Assembly (NCBI GenBank): GCA_019748295.1
Contig: JAIEPT010000081.1
Coordinates: forward strand, 1-34,663
Length of the DNA: 34,663 nucleotides
Direction: 5' to 3'
From: Gemmataceae bacterium
GTDB lineage: Bacteria; Planctomycetota; Planctomycetia; Gemmatales; Gemmataceae
Under the pieces are notes generated by a model. It searched no databases, was not told the DNA's origin, and saw nothing but the letters and a program-made list of their open reading frames with translations. How positions within the stretch are numbered: position 1 is the first letter of the stretch; each line of letters opens with the position of its first letter. Shown here piece after piece: positions 1-6,760 of the stretch. The translations under genes were made by a program, and so were the position numbers.

Positions 1-538
1 GCCCTTTCAGTTCGTCCACTGGCAGCGTCACCTGCATAAAGAAGCTGGCCATGCCCTGCGGCAAGGCGGGGGACACTTCCGGACTTGTGCGGAGGTACTC
101 CTTTAGTTCCGGCCCTGGGAGGGGGATGTCGATTCGGTTGATGTACCGCACTGCCACCCGTTTTACGCTGACCGGCTTAGCTACCTCCCGGTACACCGAC
201 CAAAGGCGGCGGGCTTCGGTCCTGAACGGCTCCCATCCGAGGTACGGCGCCAGACGATTGTGGGTGAAACCGTCCTTCCTCGCTTGAAAGAGTTGGAGCC
301 CGTCCGCCGATACGAAGCGATAACCGATCTCCTGCGACGTGGCCGAGGCGGTCACCTGGTCGCCAAGTTCAAACTTCCCGAATGCGTGCTTCAGGGGCTG
401 GAAAATCGGGTACTCGGCCTTCACCGGATCTTGGCACTTCTCCAGGTTGCAAGCCGCAAAGCCTTTCGGAAGCTCAACTTGGAAGTCCAAGAGAGCTTCT
501 ACAAGGGGCGGTCGGGAGTAGGGGCCTGGGGGAACCAT
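1..538 (-). CDS. TIGR04255-family protein, C-terminus beyond the left edge
   Basis: The minus strand is open from an ATG at 538 to the window edge, giving 179 visible residues. The product has the pattern I associate with the TIGR04255 family: an N-terminal PLVEALLDFQ segment, then VSADG-LQLFQ, then a Tyr/Trp segment (LAPYLGWEPF), then VAVRYINRIDIPLPG. That family is sporadically distributed and uncharacterised; full members are, from memory, around 250 residues, so roughly a third is missing here. No enzymatic motif is visible. A set of nested inverted repeats lies immediately upstream. No strong Shine-Dalgarno precedes the ATG, so the start is moderately certain. The gene adjoins a recombinase/ParB-like module and may be accessory cargo; that is inference. 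Confidence 0.8.
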   Translation of the reverse strand, partial: MVPPGPYSRPPLVEALLDFQVELPKGFAACNLEKCQDPVKAEYPIFQPLKHAFGKFELGDQVTASATSQEIGYRFVSADGLQLFQARKDGFTHNRLAPYLGWEPFRTEARRLWSVYREVAKPVSVKRVAVRYINRIDIPLPGPELKEYLRTSPEVSPALPQGMASFFMQVTLPVDELKG

Positions 539-546
539 AGTTTTAC

Positions 547-598
547 ATTACCAAACCGGATGCCCGGTGACGCCGGTTTGGTGTCACTAAGTGGTAAT
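547..598. promoter_or_regulatory. Nested inverted repeats upstream of the TIGR04255 gene
   Basis: Three pairs of inverted arms lie just upstream of the ATG at 538. They are ACCAAACCGG (550-559) with CCGGTTTGGT (573-582), GTGAC (567-571) with GTCAC (583-587), and ATTACCA (547-553) with TGGTAAT (592-598). This could be an operator or a transcript hairpin. The rest of the gap (599-783) shows nothing I can support. Confidence 0.4.
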
Positions 599-783
599 AC
601 GTGGGATGACCTGCACTCGTATCAGGAATCAGCGGCTGTTTTTACAGAGGCCATACTTCAAAGGCTGCAGAACCGGACCAATGCCCCCGCTGCGACGTTC
701 ATTCTCCTCCCCGGTGGTCATTCGTCGCCGTCGGCTGTTCTGCGATGCCTCTATGTGTCTAGCCGTGTCCGCCCTTGGAGGTG

Positions 784-912
784 TTATCGGTCCTCGCCAG
801 TAGCGAGCGGCACCTCTCGCAATTCAAAGTCGCACCGCAGCCTGCCGGGGTGACACACAATGGCGTTCGCGGCATGCGTTTGAGCGGCGATCGCGGCGGG
901 ATCACGCTTCAT
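784..912 (-). pseudogene. Truncated ParB-like gene (decayed copy 1)
   Basis: This 42-codon frame starts inside the end of the decayed recombinase, just as the intact pair does at 2784-2794. It is colinear with the 110-residue ParB-like protein at 2462-2794: MKRDPAAIAAQTHAANAI here against MKPDQAAIVAQTHGANAI there, and FELREVPL against FELQEVPL. It stops at residue 42, before the DGVIIDGNHRH core, so the putative functional part is absent. I read it as a relic of a duplicated or independently inserted two-gene module. Confidence 0.65.
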
Positions 913-1524
913 CGGTTGCCTCCGAAGAGGTCACCTACGGCCGCGTCTTCATCCACGGCAACATGCAGGTAGCCGCTGGTGATGGCGACGTTCGCGTGGC
1001 CTGCCGCATCGCGAACTTCCGCCAATGATCGCCCACCCGCCAGGGCGTGCGATATGAAAGTATGGCGTCCGTGGTGGATCGTAAGCGTCGCTACTCGATC
1101 CTTCCCCAGCCCCTTGCAAGCTGAAAGGAATCGCCGCCTTATCGCCGCCCGCTGAAGGCCTTGGCCCACCCGATTGCTCTGCACCGAGCACACGAACGCT
1201 TCCCCTTCCGTGGCCCCTTGGCTGGCCCGCACCGCCTTCCAAGCCTTGAGGTCCCCTAACGTCCCCGCGTCCCACCAAAGCTGAACCCTACGCCCCTTCT
1301 TCCCCTTCGTGTGCCCCTTCTGCAGCCGAAGGTGAGGCCGCGCCCCTTCGACCACTACATCGCCGACCGTCAGCTTCCCGATCTCGCTGACCCGCAGCCC
1401 GCAGTAGCAGCCCACCCGCACGGTGACGCGGCTCCGTTGAGCGTTCCGCGTTTTACCGCCGCCGCCAGCATTGTGGCCAGTCGCCCCGCGTCAGAATCCG
1501 CGTTTGGCCGACGTTCAAGTGTCA
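909..1524 (-). pseudogene. Frameshifted tyrosine recombinase (decayed copy 1)
   Basis: The frame 1421-909 (GTG start, 170 residues) encodes a nearly complete phage-integrase catalytic domain. Arg I is in CGLRVSEI, the lysine region is QKGHTKGKKGRR, the H-x-x-R box is HHGRHTF, and the last His and nucleophile Tyr are in AGHANVAITSGYLHV. Alignment with the intact copy at 2784-3431 shows homology continuing to about 1524, but with two single-base deletions (near 1490 and 1465) and an in-frame TGA in place of the start region. The N-terminal roughly 35 residues are therefore not in frame. The 170-residue remainder could still be translated from the GTG, but it would begin right at the helix carrying Arg I and is unlikely to bind DNA normally. 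Its 3' end overlaps the truncated ParB-like relic. Confidence 0.75.
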
Positions 1525-1670
1525 CGCGTTCGCTGATCGCTGGCAAGGTGGCAAGAGCGGACCAAGTTCGAGCGTCTTGAGCATGTTGCCTCGGCAGCCT
1601 ACTTGCCCACACTAAGTAGATCTGTAAGCTCGGCAACGTCGATTCCTTCGCCAGATTGAAGGGTCTAACA

Positions 1671-2402
1671 GTGCAAAAACCGAACTTTTACATTTCTGAA
1701 GAGAACTTCCGAGCGTTGATTGGTCCTGGGTATTGGTCCATTCAAGACCTTCCACCCGCTCGCGCTGAAATAGTACGACCATTTTTAGCTAGTAAAGACA
1801 CCCTGGGCGTCTTTGCCAGTGGTCTTGCCCCACAATCTATTGCAAGCGTTTGTGACGTGGTCGGTGGTGTCGACTGGGCGCGATTGGAAAGCAACCTCAA
1901 ATCTCAAGAGCCCCCAGTCAGTGTCTATCACTTCGTCATCAAGGCTCCAGACGAGAACGGCTACCCTGTCTACGCGTGCCAGAACAACGAAAGTATCGCC
2001 CCGCATTGGAGTGAATGGCAGGATTTGGAAGTGTACATGTCGTCGCATCGCAGCCCACAAGGCGAGAGTGATGGCTCGACAGAAACGAAGGCAGGCTGTG
2101 ATCGCAGAGCGTCTGCTACGCGAGTCGATTTTGAAAGCCTGTGGAACTACGCTGTGAAGTACCGGCGATCTATTGAGGAAGCGATGGATTTGTTTCCCAT
2201 GTTTTCTCGGGACCAAATCGCCGCCATGTTCGAGATCATGGAGAGGCAAGACATTTCTGAGCAGTTTCGCCTTAAAAAAGCTCTTGGGCGGAATTGGCTC
2301 GATGCTTCAAGTCTTCCTGCCAAGCAAGTTAAGAGGGCATTATTGGAAGATGTGAGCCCGTGGCAAGAAAATGCGATAAAAGCTCTTGAGGGGGACGAAT
2401 AG
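1671..2402 (+). CDS. Hypothetical protein between the two recombinase modules
   Basis: A 243-residue protein that I do not recognise. I chose the GTG at 1671 because GAAGGG (1658-1663) is well placed upstream; a TTG at 1656 is in frame but has no ribosome site. The sequence is soluble and acidic, with several aromatic residues in the first half (PNFYISEENF, GPGYWSIQDL). A low-complexity Ser/Gly/Glu linker lies around residues 130-147, and a mainly helical C-terminal half follows (VDFESLWNYAVKYRRSIEEA onward). No catalytic or membrane motif is visible. It is transcribed opposite to both flanking recombinase modules and is visibly less GC-rich than its neighbours, which suggests cargo of the mobile segment. 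A short inverted repeat (CTACTT 1599-1604 / AAGTAG 1614-1619) lies about 50 bp upstream and might belong to its promoter. Function unknown. Confidence 0.75.
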   Translation: MQKPNFYISEENFRALIGPGYWSIQDLPPARAEIVRPFLASKDTLGVFASGLAPQSIASVCDVVGGVDWARLESNLKSQEPPVSVYHFVIKAPDENGYPVYACQNNESIAPHWSEWQDLEVYMSSHRSPQGESDGSTETKAGCDRRASATRVDFESLWNYAVKYRRSIEEAMDLFPMFSRDQIAAMFEIMERQDISEQFRLKKALGRNWLDASSLPAKQVKRALLEDVSPWQENAIKALEGDE

Positions 2403-2461
2403 AATGCCCCGACGAACGCGACTCCAACAGTGGTTGCTCAACGGCCTCGTGCCTACGGCGC

Positions 2462-2794
2462 TCAATCCAGCCCTTTCGCCACCAAAGCCCAAACCGCCTT
2501 CCTCCCATTCATCGCTGCCGCCGCATGCCGGTGGTTTCCGTCAATGATCACGCCGTCCGCATCCACTGCAATCGGCCAGTTGTCCTGCTTCCGGTCGCTC
2601 GGCTGACCGTTTGCCGTCTTGCGGGCGAGTTCCCGGCTGGACGCGTTGTCGTAGTCCTCGCCAAACTGCGACGGCTTGATGTCGGAGAGCGGAACCTCTT
2701 GCAACTCGAATTCGGACGGCGGCTTCCCCAGCATCCGAAGGATGGCGTTGGCGCCGTGCGTTTGGGCGACGATAGCGGCTTGATCAGGCTTCAT
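2462..2794 (-). CDS. Small ParB-like domain protein
   Basis: A 110-residue protein read from the ATG at 2794, overlapping the recombinase stop by 11 bases, so the two are almost certainly co-translated. The middle and C-terminus match the ParB/sulfiredoxin-like fold: a beta-strand plus VPLSDIKPSQFGEDY segment, followed by WPIAVDADGVIIDGNHRHAAAA, the classic D-G-x-x-I-D-G-x-H-R motif. Stand-alone domains of this type occur in phages and mobile elements, often linked to DNA methyltransferases, and may act as nucleotide-dependent switches or nucleases. It is too short for a chromosome-segregation ParB because it lacks the HTH and dimerisation domains. The conserved pairing with the recombinase, repeated in decayed form at 784-1524, suggests a functional partnership; that is inference. 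Confidence 0.8.
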   Translation of the reverse strand: MKPDQAAIVAQTHGANAILRMLGKPPSEFELQEVPLSDIKPSQFGEDYDNASSRELARKTANGQPSDRKQDNWPIAVDADGVIIDGNHRHAAAAMNGRKAVWALVAKGLD

Positions 2795-3431
2795 CGGCCA
2801 CCCTCCTTCCACAGGCGAAGAGGTCACCGACCGCGGCATCCTCATCCACCGCCACATGCAAGTAGCCGCTCGTGATGGCCACATTCGCGTGGCCTGCGGC
2901 ATCCCTGACCTCGGCCAATGACCGGCCGCCGGCCAAGGCATGCGAGATGAAAGTGTGGCGCCCGTGATGAATGGTGAGCGTCGCGACCCGTTCCTTGCCC
3001 AGCCCCTTGCACGCTGAAAGAAACCGTCGCCGGATTGCGGCTCGCTGAAGCCCGCTGCCCACCCGATTCCGCTGCACCGAGCAGACGAAGGGTTCGCCTT
3101 CTTTGGCCCCCTGCGTCGCTCGCACCGCTTTCCACGCCTTGAGGTCCGTCAGCGTCCCCGAATCCCACCAGAGGGGCACCCTGCGGCCCTTCTTCCCCTT
3201 CGTGTAGCCCTTCTGGAGGCGAAGATGCGGCCGAGCCCCTTCGACCAGCACGTCGCCCACCGCCAGTTTGCCGATCTCGCTCACCCGCAGCCCGCAGCAG
3301 CAGGCCAGCCGCACGATGATGCGGTTGCGTTGAGCGTTCTGCGTCTTCGCCGGCGCAGCCAGCACTGCGGCCAGTTCACGCCGCGTCAGAATCCGAGTTT
3401 GGTCCACGTTCCAGTGTGACGAGAAATGCAT
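2784..3431 (-). CDS. Tyrosine recombinase / phage-type integrase (intact copy 2)
   Basis: A site-specific recombinase of 215 residues from the ATG at 3431. All catalytic elements are visible: Arg I in CGLRVSEI, the beta-hairpin Lys region (QKGYTKGKKGRRVPL), the H-x-x-R box in HHGRHTFIS, the late His in AGHANVAI, and the nucleophile Tyr in SGYLHV. The frame stays open to 3752, but the extension covers a palindrome and overlaps the next gene's start. I therefore place the start at 3431, where AAGGGG lies about 8 bases upstream. The protein is short: only about 40 residues precede the catalytic core, so the usual core-binding domain is mostly missing. That resembles minimal integrases of mobile elements, or truncation. 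It overlaps the ParB-like gene downstream. Confidence 0.9.
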   Translation of the reverse strand: MHFSSHWNVDQTRILTRRELAAVLAAPAKTQNAQRNRIIVRLACCCGLRVSEIGKLAVGDVLVEGARPHLRLQKGYTKGKKGRRVPLWWDSGTLTDLKAWKAVRATQGAKEGEPFVCSVQRNRVGSGLQRAAIRRRFLSACKGLGKERVATLTIHHGRHTFISHALAGGRSLAEVRDAAGHANVAITSGYLHVAVDEDAAVGDLFACGRRVADEA

Positions 3432-3470
3432 GCCCCTGCCCCTTGGTTTGCGGCCCTCGATACCGGGCCG

Positions 3471-3545
3471 GTGGGACACGTTCGCTCCGGTCTGGGGCAC
3501 AAGCAAGTCGAAAACGGACCCAGTTTGGGAGTTTTGGGTCTGTTT
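3471..3545. repeat. Palindrome plus GTGGGAC motif upstream of the recombinase, related to 25196-25271
   Basis: In the 320-bp divergent gap 3432-3751, the arms AAACGGACCCA (3512-3522) and TGGGTCTGTTT (3535-3545) form an imperfect hairpin, with GTGGGAC at 3471-3477. On the minus strand the order and spacing (palindrome, 44 bases, then GTCCCACCGG) match the region at 25196-25273. An 18-base string, TCGAAAACGGACCCAGTT, is shared exactly. It may be a recombinase site, an operator or a short dispersed repeat. The remaining gap holds a weak sigma70-like pair (TTGAGA 3588, TACCAT 3611, spacing 17) that could serve the exonuclease gene. Confidence 0.5.
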
Positions 3546-3751
3546 GCCGTCAATGAATGAAAACCGATGCCGACTTCGGGAAACTTCTTGAGAGGCAAGT
3601 AGGGGCCAGCTACCATTACGTCCGTCGTAAGGAACGGGCCCGGCGCGTATTAGCATTCCGGTGTCCCTGGCATTTGCCCACGTAGGCACTCCGACGCAAG
3701 GTACTCGCTTCCCTGCTTTTGAAGCCTCAAGTCGCGTTAAAGGAACGAACA

Positions 3752-5023
3752 ATGACCACGAAGACGCTGGGTCGGCCGATTGCTGTGATCGATCTTGAGA
3801 CCACCGGGCTTTTTCCGTGGCGGCATGACCGGGTGGTAGAGATCGCCGCCGTGATCATCGATAGCGAAGGAAAAATTGTTCGAGAGTTCGTTTCCTTGAT
3901 CAATCCTGAGAGGGACATCGGCCCGACGAGCGTGCATGGCTTGACGTCCGAGGACCTTCTCGATGCGCCGCATTTTGAAGAGATCGCTCCGCTGCTACTT
4001 GAAACTCTTGAAGATACAGTCGCGATCGCGTCTCACAACGTGCGGTTCGATCGACAATTTCTCGACTACGAGTTTGCCCGGTTCGATTGCGGACTTCCGG
4101 ACTATGCCTCCTTTTGCACGATGCAACTTGCAGGCGGAGGTAAGCTGTCCGACTGTTGCCGTGACTTCGGCGTTGCTGCAAACGCCGACTTCCATCACGC
4201 CCTGAACGACGCTCGAGCGGCGGCGAACCTGCTTGTCGCCCTGCTAGCGGACGACCCGTCCGCGGCAAGGCAACTCCAGCAGTCAACCGCGGTTCGCTGG
4301 CCTTCAATTCCAAAGCGAGGCAAGCAACCGGTCACGCGTGATGAAGCCCGCCAACGCCAATCGACTCCGCCCAACTTTCTGCAGCGGCTTCTCGAAAGAA
4401 CGGATCGCACCAGCATTATTGGCGCATCGGATGGAGCGATCATGGCCTACGGTGCGTTGCTCGACCGTGTTCTCGAAGATCGTCGAGTCGATGATTCGGA
4501 GGCGGACTCGCTCGTAGAAATGGCGGAAAAATGGGGCCTTAGCAGGAAGCAAATCGAGCAAACCCATCGCGACTATCTGAATCAACTTGCGATTGCTGCG
4601 GTGGCTGATGGCATCGTTACGGATTCAGAGCGGCGCGACCTCAACCTCGTCGCCCGGCTCCTTGGACAGAGCAACGTCGAACTGGACAAGGTCTTGGCCG
4701 AGGCCGCCAACCGGCTTGCAGAGACCGGTCCCAGTTCGGTCCGATCTAATGTTGAGGAGACGAAATTTTCGGGCAAGCGTGTGTGCTTCACTGGAGAACT
4801 ACAATGCTGCCTCAATGGACAGCCCATCTCGCGCGAAGAGGCTGAGCGGCTGGCGAGGGCGGCAGGTTTGGAACTGGCTAGTTCGGTCACAAAAAAGCTC
4901 GACATCTTGGTGCTCGCCGACCCGCATTCGCAATCGGGGAAGGCTAAGAAAGCTCGCGAATACGGCGTTCGGATCATGCACGAGCCCGTGTTTTGGAGAA
5001 CAATCGGAGTCGCTACAACGTGA
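3752..5023 (+). CDS. DEDDh exonuclease with TerB-like middle and C-terminal BRCT domain
   Basis: A 423-residue protein; the ATG at 3752 is preceded by AAAGGA with good spacing. Residues 9-165 form a DnaQ-like 3'-5' exonuclease: Exo I DLETTG (Asp14, Glu16), Exo II SHNVRFDRQFL (Asp100) and Exo III HHALNDA (His148, Asp153), so the catalytic set is complete. Residues about 220-325 (RTDRTSIIGASDGAI onward, with DGIVTDSERRDLNLVARLLG) are helical and resemble a TerB-like module. Residues about 335-420 form a BRCT domain (FSGKRVCFTGEL, then LARAAGLELASSVTKKLDILVLAD). Exonuclease-BRCT fusions occur among bacterial DNA polymerase III epsilon-like proteins and are thought to act in DNA processing or repair. 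It is not the replicative epsilon subunit on this architecture. It lies beside a PD-(D/E)XK-like gene, so a DNA-maintenance or defence role is possible but unproven. Confidence 0.85.
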   Translation: MTTKTLGRPIAVIDLETTGLFPWRHDRVVEIAAVIIDSEGKIVREFVSLINPERDIGPTSVHGLTSEDLLDAPHFEEIAPLLLETLEDTVAIASHNVRFDRQFLDYEFARFDCGLPDYASFCTMQLAGGGKLSDCCRDFGVAANADFHHALNDARAAANLLVALLADDPSAARQLQQSTAVRWPSIPKRGKQPVTRDEARQRQSTPPNFLQRLLERTDRTSIIGASDGAIMAYGALLDRVLEDRRVDDSEADSLVEMAEKWGLSRKQIEQTHRDYLNQLAIAAVADGIVTDSERRDLNLVARLLGQSNVELDKVLAEAANRLAETGPSSVRSNVEETKFSGKRVCFTGELQCCLNGQPISREEAERLARAAGLELASSVTKKLDILVLADPHSQSGKAKKAREYGVRIMHEPVFWRTIGVATT

Positions 5024-5146
5024 GCCGGGTCTCCAAGGCGGAATTCCGGAAATTTGTGGGGTAGGAAGTGTGCGATACGATCGCGAGTTATATGGGTTTG
5101 CTTGGCCGGGCCTTTCTTGGCTTGCGAATGAATATGAGGCCCTCAA

Positions 5147-5842
5147 ATGGCGTTTCGCGATTTCACATACCCCAAGGTTTCTCAGCAACTCGGCGTGTCC
5201 GTTCAGGACCACGTAGATGTCGGCGAGCCTTTCCCCTTGGCTGTCCGTCCTGGCTTTGCCGAGCTGATCCAGCAAGGCCTCGAGGTGGCGGTGGGCGCCC
5301 GAGGCGTGTGCAGCGAAAAGGCGAAGTCGGAGTTTCTCGTCGCGCCGGTGCTGCTTGAAATGCGTCTTCTCGCGCGGCGGGCATTCTCGATCTTTTCGGG
5401 GATGGAACTCGACGCCCACAAAGGAAAGAAACTCAACGGGACGTGCGACTTCGTGCTCACCAAGGGCGCCAATCAACATCTTCGCGACGCACCCATCGTG
5501 GGGATCGTCGAAGCCAAGAACAGCGACTGGCTTCGCGAAGGATGGGGCCAGTGCATCGCCGGCATGGCAGGAGCATGCCATCGCAATCAACGGGACGGTC
5601 GTGGCGTATCCAAAGTGCTGGGAATCGTCACCAACGGGCGTAAGTGGCAATTCATGCAACTTTGCGGGAGCGTGGTACGTGCGGATCGACACGAATGCTC
5701 GATCGCCAACTTGCCAAACTTGTTTGGCCGGTTCGCGCAGCTTCTGGCGGAAACGATGGGGAAGCAACCTATTGCGATGGACGTTCAGCCGAGTGCTGCG
5801 CCGACCGCTGGTCCGGGAATCTCAGAAGCCCTTCTTCACTAA
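5147..5842 (+). CDS. PD-(D/E)XK nuclease-like protein (type I restriction R N-terminal-like)
   Basis: A 231-residue soluble protein with GAGG 7 bases before the ATG. Its core matches restriction-endonuclease-like proteins, especially the stand-alone HsdR-N-type family common in cyanobacteria. It has a helix with E62/E71, the strand NGTCDFVLTKG (Asp101), the strand IVGIVEAKN (Glu122-x-Lys124), then WGQCIAGMAGA and a VTNGRKWQFMQL segment. Asp and Glu-x-Lys together form a plausible PD-(D/E)XK metal site. No helicase domain or restriction-type methyltransferase/specificity subunit lies beside it, so it is not a normal type I system. The C-terminal 30 residues are Pro/Ala-rich. Its end overlaps the convergent gene at 5822 by 21 bases. 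Nuclease activity is inferred from motifs only. Confidence 0.7.
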   Translation: MAFRDFTYPKVSQQLGVSVQDHVDVGEPFPLAVRPGFAELIQQGLEVAVGARGVCSEKAKSEFLVAPVLLEMRLLARRAFSIFSGMELDAHKGKKLNGTCDFVLTKGANQHLRDAPIVGIVEAKNSDWLREGWGQCIAGMAGACHRNQRDGRGVSKVLGIVTNGRKWQFMQLCGSVVRADRHECSIANLPNLFGRFAQLLAETMGKQPIAMDVQPSAAPTAGPGISEALLH

Positions 5843-6496
5843 ATTCGATCCTCGATAGATCGCGGCCAAATCGTCGGTCGCCCACGGAAGGCATTCCTTC
5901 TGTCCGCCCCTCGTGGCACGACTCCCGACATAGAAAGTATGGCGCAGAAGGAGCCAGAAAAAGGTGCTCCATGCCTGCTCGCGCGTCAATCGCGCGTTGT
6001 TTGGGCCGAAGAAGCCATTCTTCGCCTCGAAGTCTTCGGCGTCCGCGAAAGTCGAAGGGCGCCTGGTCTTTGGATCGAGCAGCACTTGCTGAGGACGATA
6101 ACGCAGCCACTCGGCATCGTGCTGCAAATCACTCCTTCGGAATCCGAAAAGCTTGCGATTGGTCCAACGGCCGTTACCCGTTTGGAGGCGGAAGAACAGA
6201 AAGTATCGTTTGGAAAAGTGACTCTCCTCGACGCCTTCCTCATGCGCCAGCGGCTGCGGATGAAGCGGTTCCTTCAGGAGGTGAATTCGGCCGGGGTCGA
6301 GGAACGCTTTGCCGATCGTGTTCGGAGATCCCAACAGCATAGACCTGTAGCAGACGAACGAAAACAACTCGCAGCTGGAAGCAAGGTGCGATGCGGACGC
6401 CGTTCCGACGACATACTTCTCGCAACGAGGCTTGAGGTAGTCGCTGCGGCTGACCTTCGTGTTGGGGAACACAAGCGTCAGGGTCGTTAGATTCAT
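5822..6496 (-). CDS. Hypothetical protein, possibly the 3' part of a larger broken gene
   Basis: A 224-residue frame from the ATG at 6496; the same frame reaches a TTG at 6580. The composition is natural for a protein, with many aromatics (RYFLFFRLQTGNGRW, STFFWLLLRHTFYV), while the opposite-strand frame over the same DNA is Arg/Ala-rich and unconvincing. I recognise no domain. GGAGG lies 13 bases before the ATG, too far to be a good ribosome site. Upstream, another minus-strand frame (6713 to about 6517) also looks coding and could be joined to this one by a +1 shift near 6517. This gene may therefore be the tail of a frameshifted one. It converges on and overlaps the nuclease-like gene. Confidence 0.5.
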   Translation of the reverse strand: MNLTTLTLVFPNTKVSRSDYLKPRCEKYVVGTASASHLASSCELFSFVCYRSMLLGSPNTIGKAFLDPGRIHLLKEPLHPQPLAHEEGVEESHFSKRYFLFFRLQTGNGRWTNRKLFGFRRSDLQHDAEWLRYRPQQVLLDPKTRRPSTFADAEDFEAKNGFFGPNNARLTREQAWSTFFWLLLRHTFYVGSRATRGGQKECLPWATDDLAAIYRGSNLVKKGF

Positions 6497-6516
6497 AAAC
6501 GCGACGTCGCCTCCTG

Positions 6517-6713
6517 AGTTGTGATCCGGCTTTTGCAACCGGCGCGGATGGCGCCCAATGGGCAAAGCTCCGCTTACCAAAGTGGTGCACGAACAGATCC
6601 CAGCAAACGCCGAGCGTGTATCCCGCTTCCCGCGTGTTACTGTTCAAAATGTCCGCGTTGAAGAGGATCAGTTCGGTCGTCCACGATCCTTGAGAGAAGG
6701 CTGTCCTTTCCAA
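6517..6713 (-). pseudogene. C-terminal fragment of a GT2 glycosyltransferase
   Basis: The frame from a TTG at 6713 encodes TELILFNADILNSN, REAGYTLGVCWDLFVHHFGKRSFA and a short tail before turning into an Arg-rich non-coding-like stretch. The string DLFVHHFGKRSF preceded by an aGY segment is typical of the C-terminal end of GT2-type glycosyltransferases. The catalytic N-terminal domain is absent, so this is a remnant between the HAD-like gene and the hypothetical gene. A frameshift into the next frame near 6517 is possible. Confidence 0.45.
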
Positions 6714-6760
6714 AGCGGTCGATCAGGGGTCTCTCGCTGCCTACGGTGGGGGCGCGAGCA

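Noticed and set aside
260-853. 197-codon plus-strand frame
   Set aside because: It is antisense to the TIGR04255 gene, which has a clear family pattern; the plus product has no motif and a patchy composition.
2404-2550. Short plus-strand frame starting MPRRTRLQQW
   Set aside because: It has no good ribosome site, overlaps the ParB-like gene and becomes Pro/Ser-rich noise.
3432-3752. N-terminal extension of the recombinase to 3752
   Set aside because: The extension covers a palindrome and would overlap the divergent exonuclease start; the copy-1 homology ends near the ATG at 3431.
4799-5767. 322-codon minus-strand frame
   Set aside because: It runs antisense across the BRCT domain and the PD-(D/E)XK-like gene, both of which have motifs.
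5939-6490. 183-codon plus-strand frame
   Set aside because: Arg/Glu/Ala-rich shadow of the minus-strand hypothetical gene, which has the more protein-like composition.
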